NCBI RefSeq assembly: GCF_003589595.1
Contig: NW_020653750.1
Coordinates: forward strand, 3,320,678 to 3,384,677
Reading direction: 5' to 3'
DNA: 64,000 nucleotides
Source of the DNA: Hyposmocoma kahamanoa
Lineage: Eukaryota > Arthropoda > Insecta > Lepidoptera > Cosmopterigidae
The first letter of the stretch is position 1. Every line of letters begins with the position of its first letter. The translations under genes were made by a program, and so were the position numbers. Under the pieces are notes generated by a model. That model searched no databases, was not told the origin of the DNA, and saw only the letters and a list, made by a program, of their open reading frames with translations. This document shows, one piece after another, positions 20,741-32,882 of the stretch.

Positions 20741-22918
20741 AAAAACAACAATCGCAACAGAAATGGGACCCTGCAGTTACACGTGTCAAGGTCAATTTTA
20801 AATTTCCGAAAATTGTTCATTCTAATAACGATTTTCATTCATAATGCAAAAGTCACATTATGCAACAACGAAACACATCATCCAATCTCGTATTTGTGCA
20901 AACGAGACGCGCGTCCTATCCTATAACTTACTCGCTCTTACCGTTGCGTTGCGATGCCTCTATTAATAGTTTGTGCCTCTACGTCGCGTCGCCAACCACA
21001 ACGACAACATCTATTGCGTGATTATATAGAGCGTTGCGAGATAGCAATACTTTAAAATCACTACAAAACAAGCTATAGTTGTCAAAAACGCAGTGACAAT
21101 CTTAACGGGGCGTTGTGAAAAATATATAGTTTTGCTGGGTTAGAAAACGAGCGAACGTTGTGAAGTCAAATTGATAGTTTTAAAACTATCTACGCTAAAT
21201 AACGCCCATCGCTATTTAGCGTACTCAAGCGTGAAATTTAACATCAATAAACCAATCGGCTATTTCGCGTTTCGCATATAACATTTGGTGCTACAAATAA
21301 TATGTGAAAGTATTTCACGTTATAATTGTTTTAACCAAAGATAAGAGCCGCAATTTGATGTTAATTAGCTCCCCATTTTCACATAGAATATAGTTCCATC
21401 TATGAAATATTAAGGGAGATAACCTCAGACACTTAGAATAATAACGCAAGACATACATCTAGATAGACGCCGCAAGTGCACATACTTCGCTTGCCCAAAC
21501 TAAGTGAAATTCATTTAGTTGCAGCTGCTGCACTTTAGAACGCGCTCGACCATTATCGTAGATAAACACCAGTGGAAAACACGTAAAATGCATAATTTTG
21601 CCATAGTAAACTGCAAAAGCACCATAACGGCCGCTTGTACATACATTTCTTTGACCAAATGTAACATTTAGTAATGTATACTTTAGGCAGCACTGCTATC
21701 GATTCTGATCGATTTTGAAAACAAAGAGACGAAAATTATTATGACCCTAGCTATATTATAAAAATATTCTACAACTCTTTTGTTACAACGTTTAGTAACA
21801 TTTCGGTTTTTTTTTCAGTTCTCTAGTATCTACTATCAGTAGTATCTGTAATTTCGACAATTTTTGTAGCACGTTGCCTCGAATGTCCGAACATAGTGAG
21901 CAAATAATTACATACATCACCGGATACGTAGTACTAGTAATACATAACGCAAAAAATTAACAGTGCGCTGTCTTCATAAAAACCTGGAGTTGATGAGTTG
22001 AACCGAAAAACAGAGTTAGAAATCCGAGAAATAATAAACAAATTACAAAAATTTCACACGAGGCCGTCATTAAGTAAATCTCTCTTAATAATATTTTACC
22101 ATATTTTGTCAGCAGTAACATTTTTACTTGTCTTGCCATTCATTAATTTGATCAATTACCAACAGAAAACCATCTAGTAAAATTAATTAAGGCAGTCGCA
22201 AATTCATACATTGACGTGCATTTTCATTATTTAAGTTAATCGAAAAGATCTTCTATTACAAAAAGATGTTACATAACAAGCTCATTTTATTCGAAGGACA
22301 ATAATTTTAATATTTGAAGTCGATCAAAAATTAAAGTCTTAATTTTTTTTAAGTAATCAACATTTTTAAAAACAAGTAAAATAAAGGACTTGACTATCTT
22401 ATTCTAGTATTTTTCTACTATATTAATATTACAACTACTTGTAATCAACAAATACTTGAACAAAAATTATTCTATTTATAACCGATTAATGTAATCAATC
22501 GATTTAGAGCGAGTGGAAGGAGGTTTCCATCACTAAATAGTTCTTGTGACGTCATAGCTGGGATTCGCTCTGGACCTTTTGGAGGGAAAAGTGTCGTTTT
22601 TATTTTGACTTTCAATTATTTTGTGAAATCTAGTTTAAAGTGGAATAGGATAGTGCTATTGTGCCTTAATCGAAGATTAAAACGCGAAATTATACGAATC
22701 TCGAAATAAAATACCCGTATCGGCCCGTTTTAAGGAATCCCGAGTCAATCCAAGCACGCCGCCTCAAATTGCCTATACTCTTTGTGGCGGCCATATTTAC
22801 AGAAACATATTTAAACTTCATGTTTAGGCTGATGGCTTTGCCAAAGCCTTAATAAATTAAAAAAAAAATTTAAAAAAAAATCATAGCTGGTAATAGTGAA
22901 GTTGTTTGTGTGGTGAAG

Positions 22919-22968
22919 ATCCCAATAATTAAATGAAGACATGGCTCGAAGGACTTGTATCCAAGCAA
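22919..22968 (+). repeat. fragment shared with the 40.4-41.3 kb duplicated repeat
   Basis: The sequence around AATTAAATGAAGACATGGCT followed by ACTTGTATCCAAGC closely matches parts of both copies of the tandem duplication at 40442-41300. It is therefore a piece of a dispersed repeat family. It lies in the region upstream of PIGQ. Confidence 0.6.
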
Positions 22969-23709
22969 AAAAAAAATCATAGTGGGTACAAAAATGTGGC
23001 ACGCATGGTTTTCACACAAATTGCTGTACATGCGGCATCTATCTAGATATATGTCTGTGGAGACAAATCAGGACGAAGAAGAATTTTGTTTCTTAACTGC
23101 ATTAGTAAAGCACGGATAGATTGATGGCAATCGACGCATTGAAATATTGTAAAAGTATGTCGCTAGATGGTATTTAATTTAAATTTTTTTAACGTACTCC
23201 AATCCAAAGTGAAAAAGAACGTTATAATTTTAGCACCTTTATTTCTTTCAAATAATTATTGCTATAATTATTTTATAATTTAACTTTGTAATTTGAGCTA
23301 TATATTATATTAACCATCTCTACCTTGGAGTATCCAGAGCCGTAAGAACCATTAAAAAAAAAAGAATTTGACATTTGTTTTCAATGAATCGTCTAGAGTA
23401 TGGAAAAAAATTAAAGAAATTTTCCTCGTAGAGGTAGAACAAAAAAAAAGAATTTTCCTTTATTTTTTTCCATCCTTTAAGTCAATTCAAGTATGTACAT
23501 ATTTTATTTTAATAGTCAATTTCAGGCCAAAGAGAATGTAATCAACACTGATTGAATGACACTTTAAATTAAATTATGTTTATGAAACTGACACTGGGGG
23601 AAGCCTAGTGGCCGCCTTATGTGAAGTAATAATAAATACAAATTTATTACTAATAATCCAGTGAAAATCTGCAAAACCACGTCGTAGTTATTATAGTGTT
23701 ACAATTTTC

Positions 23710-26700
23710 ATGATAACGAGAATTCCACCGATTGCAATGTTGCAACCAATCCGGATTATGTTTCCCACGTTTCCAATAAATAACAAAGTAATAACCTATT
23801 TTACGGGCTACTTGAGTATCACCGAGGTAGACGAAACTATTATTTACATTACAGAATACTCTACAAGTCCCGACCTTATAAAACATCAAAGTAATGATAA
23901 CACTATCTGTGGGTATTGCAGTACAAACCTGCACAGAAAACACAAAATATCGAGCAGAACCAAGAACTATCTAGTCATAGAACAGGGTCAATCTCTCCAA
24001 ATTAATAAACTATTACTAAGTGACAGAAAAATTGAAGCTACAGACAATTGTATAATAATGTTATACGACTATGAAAGAATGAAACATTCTGAAGCAATGT
24101 CAGATACTGCAGATTATTTTTTCAATTTAAAAACATTACTGCAGGATGAGCCCTGTGCATTAAAGACAGACTTTGAACCGATACTAATGCATACATCAAA
24201 ACTGTCATCTTCAATGTTTGCCCAACATTTACTCAATTATTTCAACATATTAGTTTGGCTAGTTCAGTCTGTTAAAGGTAACAAAAAAGTAAGTACACTA
24301 GATTACACAAGCTGTTTTATTATACTAATATTGTATGAGGAGCCTTCATTTAAGTACTGAGTTATTAATATAATTAATACAAATTGTTAAGGGAATACAA
24401 TTTTTCAAAATTTTCTCACCCAAATCACATCGCAAAAGCTTGTCCTATATTAAACTCAACTGTATGGTTAACATATAGTAGTGTATTAAGCAAAGTTTAT
24501 AACAGTAACGCAATGCGGGTAAAAGACTCAATACACCTAACAGACTTATTTCACTGCAAATATAAAATATAACAGGCCCTCTGCTTCTTACTTGCCAATT
24601 TCTTCATAAAACTCCCAAAATATAGGTACCTGGTGTATAAACAAAATAGTCTATAATATATAATAAAATAACTTTTTTTATACTGGCTAATATTGTTTCC
24701 TTTTTTACAGATTTCTATTAGAACTGGGAACCTTATTTTAGCAATTTTGACAGACATTATGTTAGGTTATTTAGCATTGAAATTATTGACCAGCGATAAA
24801 AAAGAACTTGGTGCCTTTTTGATGGGAATGTTAGAAGTAAGTAAAAACTATCTCATCACTGAATATAATAAGACAGTAGAACTTTAATTACCACATAGTT
24901 AACATGTTATTTATCTTAAAATATGGATAACATTCAGCATACAATGTCTTTTAAAGTTTGTTTATTATTTGTTAACTTCCCTTTGCTGTTAATGTTCTAG
25001 TTTCATCCATCACAGTTGATTTACAAATATATTTTGTAGAGATATATACTCTAGGACCTCTAGGTAGATATTTGTAAAATTATCTTGGGTACTACATAGG
25101 TAATTCTTAATTTACTAAGAATGATTAAATTTGTGTTATAGAAGTTAGTAAACTTACTACACACTTTACTGAAATGGTTGATGGGGGCACCAGCTGGACT
25201 AAAACTGAATAATGCATTCAACAAAATGCTGGGACAGTACTTTTCCTATCACATACAACTTTGGTGGCTGTTTTTAGGTAAGAAAATTAGATTACAGTTT
25301 CATTCCTTATACCTAGAGTAATCCCAAAAGAAACAATTTTTTTTAATGTGTAATTCAAATTCATAAAACCCATATTCTCTTTCAGAAGTATCAGGAGAAA
25401 AACTGGATACAATATTAAATGTCTACCATTACCTTGGTTACTTAGGGTTTACATTTCAAGCAGCAATAATTTCTGATATGATATGCATAGCCACATTCCA
25501 TTCTTACTGTATTTATGTTTATGCAGCTAGGTAAGTTTTTGATAAATAGCTAGTATGTTTTAGGTACAAAACATGTCTATTTTTCCTCTAACCAACTCGA
25601 AAATTAATTATTTAATAATAAATATTTTTAAATTTGCAATGAAAGTTTTGTCCCTATACTAAATGTGTGGGTAATCCGTTTACAACACTATCTAAAATTA
25701 TAATAAAATTTGTTAGTAAATATATAATACTAGCCTACTGCATTAGACGATACTAAATTGAGGCAATCCTTTTTTCGACATTTCTATATACAGTTTCAAC
25801 AGCAAATCAAGACATAGGTACACCTTTGTTCGAATATCGCCTCCAGTGCAACGGAACAAGATCTGTCAAAGTGTAGCTTGATGTGCTGTCGTCTGTACCT
25901 ATAGCCTTCAACCTTAAGGCGAGTCACCGGGAGAAGCAGGAAAAACTGTCGTTAGATCTAATAGTTTAAGTGTTTACTATTACATAACGATCTTATAAAA
26001 AATATACGATACACCTAGGGATATTGTCTAAAGAATGTGCTAATTCGTTACACGATAGGATGTACTTTACCCGATCACGTAAAATCCCGAAAATCGGCTA
26101 GAATAAAAGTCTAAAATGAATTATTGAATAAAATATTTTACTTGCACATAATTTTTATATTGAGATATTTCTCTTTATGTAGGTATGTATGTACTACAGA
26201 GAACCTGCAAAATTTTTTGTTTTCAACTGAAGCCGAAGATTTATCACATTTATCCCAAAACTTGAAAATTGCCCAGCGGTTTAACGATACGCCGCACAGC
26301 CCGTTGCCCCGTCAGTCGCCATCGGGTGCTTGTCAACATCGGATCTGTGTCAAATTTTCTCCGCTTGTCTTATTTTATTTATATTAATTTTAAGCGCGCG
26401 GATTGCGGGACACCGCACACCTCCCCTCTGAAAAGCTAGGCTCGCGTTCAAATACCTCGAACGCGAGTCTAGCTTTTCAGAGGGGAGGGGCTCGCGTTCA
26501 AATACCTCGCCTTAAGAGCGATTACACGCGGCGATTTGTAGTAGCGATGCAAACGCGATGCAGCGCAGTAGCGATGTAGTCGCTAATCGTCTATCTTTAC
26601 ACAGGCCCGCAATTTTATGCAGCGATGCAAGCGCGCCACTGCATCGCTACACATGGAATTTAAAGGCGATTGCATCGATGCCGTGTGTTACCACTCTTAA

Positions 26701-28915
26701 CTGTTCTAAAAGACTGACGTTCGGCTAAAAGAAACCTCGAACTCCGTTTTTGGACACTGATCCTTTTTGTACTCTTCAAGCGCAACATCGAGTAATTAAA
26801 GCTTAAAATTTAAATTCTAGACCAAATGTATGTGATCACACCTATAATTTACTTACGGTATGTACGAAAGGAGCCTCTTCGCACAATGTAGCATTTCTTT
26901 CCTGTATGCGAGTGGCGCCACCCGCACACTTCACCTCCTAAAATCTAGACTCGCGTTAAGCTGCTAACAGATTGACTACATGTTTGCAGCTCGTGAAGTG
27001 GTAATCAACTCCTCTTAACGTTTTGTTGCCAAGTTTTGTAACAAATTTCTTCAACTGAAAAAATTGATATCTGAAGTAAATACTAGCGGCGTAATTTCAG
27101 GGTCCAAGAGTAACTTATACGCCTTTACAAAATTTATCTATATGTTTACAATACCTTAACAAAACTACAATACTCAACGATTGAAATTTTACAATTCCAG
27201 ACTATTCAACATGCAAGTATCCGGATTAATCGCTCTACTTCGTCTGTTTGTTGGACGAAAGTACAATCCACTAAGAGGTGGCATAGATTCCTGTGAATAC
27301 ACCAACCAGGAACTTTTTGTTGGAACAGTAGCATTCACAATATTACTGCTCTTGTTGCCTACTACAACTATGTATTATATTGTATTTACTTTGGTAAGTT
27401 TCGATATATCTGTAGCATAGATAACCTCCTAACTATGATCTGTAGTCAGCACGTATCGCCTCCGCGCAGTGGTTCACACAAGAGGTTGGACTAAAGATCT
27501 TTAAAAACGAAAATACGTTATATATTAATAAAATAAATCAATATAATCACCTATGTACTTATTCTATTATTGGTGGACAAAAACTAATGTTATATATTTT
27601 TTATATTGGAGTCAATAGTTTCGGAGTGTTTAATTACATAAAAACTAGTTCTTCAGTGCCTATGGCAACATAATACGTACATACATACACATATACTTAC
27701 ACCTTTTTCCCACCTGGGTAGGCAGAGACAACAGGCAACGTAATAAAATCTCCAAAACACGGTTCCCTGCTTATTTCGGTTTCCGGTTATTTAGTATTCA
27801 GGTAATATGTCCCACGTTTGGTCCATTAAAATGAGGTGCCTCTAAAGTGCCCCTTTGAAGGTGTTAAGGATGAAAAAAAATCAGTGTTACTTCTGGCTTC
27901 CGGTTTTTTAATTACTTCGAAACCGGTTATATCGTTGTTATATCACTATGGATATAAAATGCACATTTACTGTATATGAAGTGCTGGTAAATGCTGATAG
28001 AAGGGATAGGTGGGTGTGGGAGTAAAACTAGGATAAAACTCAATATTTAGGTAAATAGATTTATTCAATACTGCCGCTGTGAGTTAAAAGGGCTCTTGTG
28101 ACTCAAACTCAAAACCGAGAAAGTAATGTTTAAAGAAATAAAAAAAATATATCTACTTTTCTCATTCGGTAACTTCATACCTTATCCACGGAAAAGTAAA
28201 AATAGAGACAGATCAGGCTCTTTTTAATGATTACGGCAGTATACGTAATTTTTTTTAATGTCACATGCGCTCTTTCAACTAAATAAAATTTATAGTATTA
28301 AACTTGTATGACTAAGACAGAATGGCTATTAAATTTAGAACATTTTCACCCTATTCATGAAATACTCATGAATTAAAATTGATCATTTTATTGCAGTTTC
28401 GATTACTATCGATTATGGTGCAGTATTCATTAGCGAAGATAATTTATGTGGTGCAAACGTTGCCTTTGTATATCGTCACATTGTGGTGCGTACGCTCTCC
28501 TAAAGTTGCAGGCAAGTGTTTTTTTTCCCGGAGAGCACCTCTAATTTGCACTAACATAGTTGACTACTAAATTGATGCCAGTTGTTATATGACCAAGATA
28601 ATTACCTAATACGAATGACTTAATAGTTTCTTCAGTCTATTAAAATCCGTCAATATCAATATATAACCCTATAAGTTCTTTTGACTGTTATCCAGATCCT
28701 TACAAATATTCAATTTGTACACTTATTTTCCAGGAAACATTTTAATCGAAGTAGAAAGCAGTGAAGAAGGTTCGCCATTAGTATTAAGAGTAAAATTATT
28801 TAACAAATCCCTTCAAGAATTAGTGGATCAATTCAAACCTCCAGTAGATGCACCTAAACAATTTAAACTCACTAACGTCGTCTCTAATGTATGCATTGGG
28901 AAGCAAATAATATGA
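23710..28915 (+). CDS. PIGQ: PIGQ/GPI1, subunit of GPI-GlcNAc transferase (7 exons, 491 aa)
   Basis: Exons: 23710-24288, 24711-24836, 25142-25277, 25386-25530, 27201-27393, 28397-28511 and 28734-28915. Phases agree throughout; introns are GT-AG except the sixth, which is GC-AG (AG|GCAAGT at 28512). The N-terminal 190 residues are divergent. From exon 2 on, the Gpi1 domain is clear: [51 protein letters not shown], then [39 protein letters not shown] and [10 protein letters not shown], matching animal PIGQ with several membrane segments. PIGQ belongs to the ER-membrane complex (PIGA, C, H, P, Q, Y, DPM2) that transfers GlcNAc to phosphatidylinositol, the first step of GPI-anchor synthesis. The start ATG at 23710 is the first in a long open exon; non-coding exons upstream are possible. 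AATAAA lies at about 28935. Confidence 0.95.
25827..25900 (+). repeat. short interspersed repeat, family B, copy 1
   Basis: The block TTGTTCGAATATCGCCTCCA followed by GTGCAACGGAACAAGATC and GTGTAGCTTGATGTGCTG recurs with few changes at 47670-47740. It lies in PIGQ intron 4 and is non-coding. Confidence 0.65.
26420..26488. repeat. 30-bp near-perfect inverted repeat with 9-nt loop
   Basis: The arms 26420-26449 and 26459-26488 (CCTCCCCTCTGAAAAGCTAG then GCTCGCGTTC) match at 29 of 30 positions. The loop AAATACCTC and part of the arm recur directly afterwards (CTCGCGTTCAAATACCTCG at 26491-26509). A diverged relative lies near 26925-26955. It is in PIGQ intron 4. Confidence 0.85.
26516..26696. mobile_element. 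181-bp MITE flanked by TTAA
   Basis: Imperfect inverted ends (GAGCGATTACACGCGGC against GAGTGGTAACACACGGC) are flanked by TTAA at 26512-26515 and 26697-26700. The interior repeats GCGATGCA-type units. TTAA flanks are typical of piggyBac-type insertion, but a 3-bp TAA or TTA duplication next to a terminal base is also possible. It lies in PIGQ intron 4. Confidence 0.6.
27680..27740 (+). repeat. lepidopteran repeat fragment (CCCACCTGGGTAGGCAGAGAC)
   Basis: In PIGQ intron 5 the string CACCTGGGTAGGCAGAGAC, preceded by a CATACATACA tract and CCTTTTTCC, looks like a short piece of an abundant lepidopteran interspersed repeat that I recognise by its GGGTAGGCAGAG core. No element boundary could be defined. 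Confidence 0.35.
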
Positions 28916-29153
28916 CCTATAAAGTATAATGAAAAATAAAATACACTTATTGATGGACTTAGTTTTATTTTTAATATTATTCAATATTACTTTACGTAGC
29001 AATAAAATAAAAACTGATTGGTCACTGCAAACGTGAACATAAATGCTTAATCACTTAAATGTAAATTGTAACTTACTGGGATATTTCTTCTTCAGGCTAA
29101 GAAGTAATTAGATTTGTTCAGCGTAAATGTGTAAGTATAGTTAGACATTTTCC

Positions 29154-29381
29154 CATTGACTTACAATTATATGGACGTCGGGTCCGCGCTAAAAAGTGTC
29201 CGCACTTGTAAGGCGCTAAAATCGTATACAGAGCGCGACACTCCGCTTTAGTCTTCATTTGTTCTACGGACAGCGCGATACTGCGATGACATAACAATTT
29301 AAATTTCGAATAGGTTGACTTGGGACATTTTTTTCGTGGTTTTTGTATTAGACCCGTCGTCCATTTATTTGTAAGTCAATG
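29154..29381. mobile_element. 228-bp hAT-type MITE with 8-bp target duplication
   Basis: The terminal inverted repeat begins CATTGACTTACAA at both ends and extends about 33 bp with a few mismatches (TGGACG and CGGGTC blocks). CATTTTCC flanks the element exactly on both sides (29146-29153 and 29382-29389). An 8-bp duplication and CA...TG ends fit the hAT superfamily. It is non-autonomous: no coding sequence. Confidence 0.88.
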
Positions 29382-30189
29382 CATTTTCCTTACCTATTAT
29401 GCAGATAGAATTTGTAACTGCATATTTTCAACCACTGCACACTAAACATTAACAAAATTTTGGTGCAGTACTATTCCTACATGAAAGGGTGGTAAGGAAC
29501 ATGAAGTACATTTTCTAATACATTATGGTACATCCGGTACAAAATATTATTATAATTATGCTAGATTTCTAAGACATATCTTTATTCTAACACGTTAACA
29601 GTCGGCTTTATACGAGTGATATTTGGGCAAGATTTTAAGCTTTTCTTACTTTTACAGGGATTACAAAAAATGCTGTAAAACTTAAAAGGCTATACCGACG
29701 TTGCCAATTGTATACTATCGCGATCTCAAAAACTATTTACAATACCGATATGGCTATCGATATTACCTATATTCAGCTTCTCACTCGAGCGCTATATCTC
29801 TTTTCGCTCAGATTATGAAACTAAAGGAAAAAACGAGCAACAGCCATTAGATTCTTTAATTACAGGGACGTCTGGGACCTTTCAGTTTTAACAACATACA
29901 TTTGTAAGTTTTTTAAACATTTAGAAGTCTTAACGTTATTAAGATCTACAAGTTTTTAACTTCTCATTCTAGTTAATCAAAACGCGAGAGGATATTAGGA
30001 ACAAGATTTTTTTAACACAAGTTAGTTTGCATGCTAACACAACTGTATTACTGATAAAAAGTTCATAAATATATATGCAATGTTAAGTCACATTAATAAT
30101 TAAATATTATAAACAGGCTATGTATATTTGAATTGAGCAATTTATTGAGGTTTTTGTTAATATTCCGTAACGAAAGGACAACATCTAAG

Positions 30190-30345
30190 TTCCAAAATAT
30201 GGACTTAAGGTCCTTTATATGTCGAGATGACGGGCGTAGTGACATTGCCCAAACGGTCCTTACGACGAAAGGTCTGAGTGGCACTGTAATTGTTGTAGGG
30301 TAACGCGTCGCTTACCATCAGGTCTCGAAGAACAATTAAAATAAA
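30190..30345 (-). repeat. probable interspersed repeat related to family A
   Basis: On the - strand, CCTGATGGTAAGCGACGCG starts a block that also contains CGCCCGTCATCTCGACATA, echoing landmarks of the 4346-4655 repeat. It is short and diverged. Confidence 0.4.
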
Positions 30346-32882
30346 TTTGATATAACGACCAAAATGTAAGTTACTTTAAATATGAAGGACATGCATAAAA
30401 ATAAATATGCATTTGCATTACACAACAAACGTGTTCAAGAGTATCTTTAACAATGCTAAAATATAATCCTGTTTACAACACTTTAACCATAAAGTTACGG
30501 AATATTAACTACGTTAACTAGATCAATGTTCGTGAAGCCACATACTAGAACAGTAAACAGACATTTTATTACATAGTAACCGACGCAAAAGTTAAATAAC
30601 ACCAAAATTACGTTGCAATCAAGAAAAATATGAATTTAAGTATTAGTTCATAAAATATTACATCGTTAACAATTTCATACATACCTTTGTCTTACTTTCT
30701 CTATGTATATATAGTATATTTCCAAAATATTTTTTGTTCGGCGATATAGTAACAATAGATATTAAATATAAAGGTGAGTCCGAAATACCTACTCCATAGA
30801 TTTTATACAAAATCTTAGCACTATGTGCATCCTAGTCCATAGCCACAAAAACCTTATTTAAACCACATTTTAAATTAGTGCTGCACACAGTAATAGTTTT
30901 TTCATACTACAGATTCTGATTCTAATACATTCTCGTAGACTTGCCTTTTTAATATTCATTGCCAGACGGACGCAGAATTTCCAAAGTTTTCTAGAGAATT
31001 ACTGTGCGCGCGTGAAGCAAGCAACTACACAAGCGCCTCAATTCACAGTTATCTCCGGTGGGTAGGCCAAACAACTATACATTCAATCCTAACTAATCCA
31101 TTATATCATCATCACAGATATTATTATTAGTAAAAATATAAAGGTATGATGTAGATCACTGTACGAACTGTATTTATGATCAGCAGTGTATCATGAAGCG
31201 ATGTTATTAGTTTAATATATTAATTAGTGTTGCGAGTTACGAGTGTATCGATACTATTGTGAGCTCGAAAACCAATGACAGAGTAGAAAGGATACATAAG
31301 AATACTATTATTTGTTAGAAATATCGATCAATGGTAATATATAATTACTGAAATTAAAGTCTGGTCTACATTTGTATCTATTTGTGCATGCGACACGCAT
31401 AACAATCATGTATATTTTTATCATTTCTCAATGATGACACGTCGGTGTCGATACGGTACGGTGTTTGTTTTAGAAGGAAATTTTTACATTTCTGAGTGGG
31501 GCGTGGCGACTACCCTGGACATTCAAGACAGAAACCGTGATGTCCTAGAAGGATGAATCCTCCCTCAACGTCAAACTTGTTGCTCAGATTAGGGCAACTC
31601 TACTACTTGTTCGTTTTAACTTTTCAAGGGCTGTACGGAACATTCACTATTTTACATAGTGTTTTACTACAATTTTTTGTAACCACACAAAAATGACATA
31701 AGTGTAGACCCAGAATATTGCTCATAACAGCTATCGATAACATTGATGATATTCGCGTATCGAAGTTACCCACAATGAACTTCACAAGATCCCGCAACGC
31801 TAATACTAATATCACGATATCACTATTCAAACTATCGCAGCGCAACGATGCAGATGTTGAGACGATACGCCGTAGGCAAGTCTAGTTCTTCAATACACAC
31901 CGGTAGTCCTTATTGACGTCGGTACTCGAATTTGGTGAATGCTCTTTAGGTCTAACGGTACCACGACACGATGCTAACTTTGATTCCAAAGCCTACAATT
32001 AAGAAAACACAATATGAATGATGTTAATATTAGTAGGTGATGGGAAGTTAATGCAGACGGAATTTAAGGTTTGGGAACACCATCACCAAATACATTGAAA
32101 GCGATATTTATACAACAAAATGCAAAAGCCGAACCAAATATATTTTTTTCTGTGCTGTTTATAAACGTAATCGTGTGATAATGATAACAACAAAGTTTAC
32201 AATACTACATTTTAATTATTGTTCGCATTTTTATAGTACAATTAATCAGGTGTCATGCAAATAAAACCATGTGCAGTGTAAGAGCTATATACTCCTACAT
32301 AGTTGATGTTGCCACGGAGTAATTTTCATAAACACAAAATTTCCTATAAACAATCATTTGTTTATTTACTTGCAGTCACAGTTATTAAAAGTAAAATACT
32401 GCCCAAGTAAATTAGTGAATTATCCTAGTGTTTAATAAATGTCCAAATAATTATTTTCTCATATTTAGCAATAAAACCATTAAGTTACGCAGCTATTGGC
32501 GCTATATTGAGCTACGTAGCAATGTAGCACTTCAGTGCTATGAACACGCTGCACAAGGGCTTACACACTCCATAGAATACCTTTAAGTGATCATAGCAGT
32601 AATAAAATTAAAATAAAGACGCTCTGAGTACAAATTTTCACACTCAAAAGTAAAGTTATAGAAATAATTATTCATACAAAATATTAAACAATACATTCAT
32701 CAAGTCTATAAATGAGTATGTAACAGAAAATATAAATTCCTTCGCGTTTAAATAATAAACGCCTAAGAAAGCAATTTATAACTGAATTGATATGAATTAA
32801 ACATTTAAATACTAATTATTTACATAAAACTGCAATTAGCAGACACTGTTTACCACGAAAAGTACATACAATAAATTTATTG

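Larger units (their letters stand above)
18955..23709. other. intergenic interval between divergent LUC7-like and PIGQ genes
   Basis: No coding exon was recognised. It should contain both promoters and 5'UTRs. Contents noted: a perfect hairpin at 20691-20740, an inverted-repeat-rich stretch at about 20230-21240 (for example ACTATATATTTTCGACAAC near 20310 and a partial complement near 21120), a smaller hairpin ACGCTAAATA / TATTTAGCGT near 21190-21225, and a repeat fragment at 22919-22968 shared with 40442-41300. Confidence 0.55.
28916..32882. other. interval between convergent PIGQ and nudE
   Basis: This holds the 3'UTR of PIGQ (AATAAA at about 28935) and the 3'UTR of nudE, whose length cannot be fixed. 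It also holds a hAT-type MITE at 29154-29381 and a family A relative at 30190-30345. No further coding exon was recognised. Confidence 0.5.

Noticed and set aside
24384..24572. 62-codon frame in PIGQ intron 1
   Set aside because: Exon 1 joins exon 2 directly in phase (24288 to 24711), leaving this inside the intron; no conserved motif.
26124..26387. 87-codon frame in PIGQ intron 4
   Set aside because: The Gpi1 domain continues directly from exon 4 (25530) to exon 5 (27201). This frame lacks splice support and its tail runs into the hairpin repeat.
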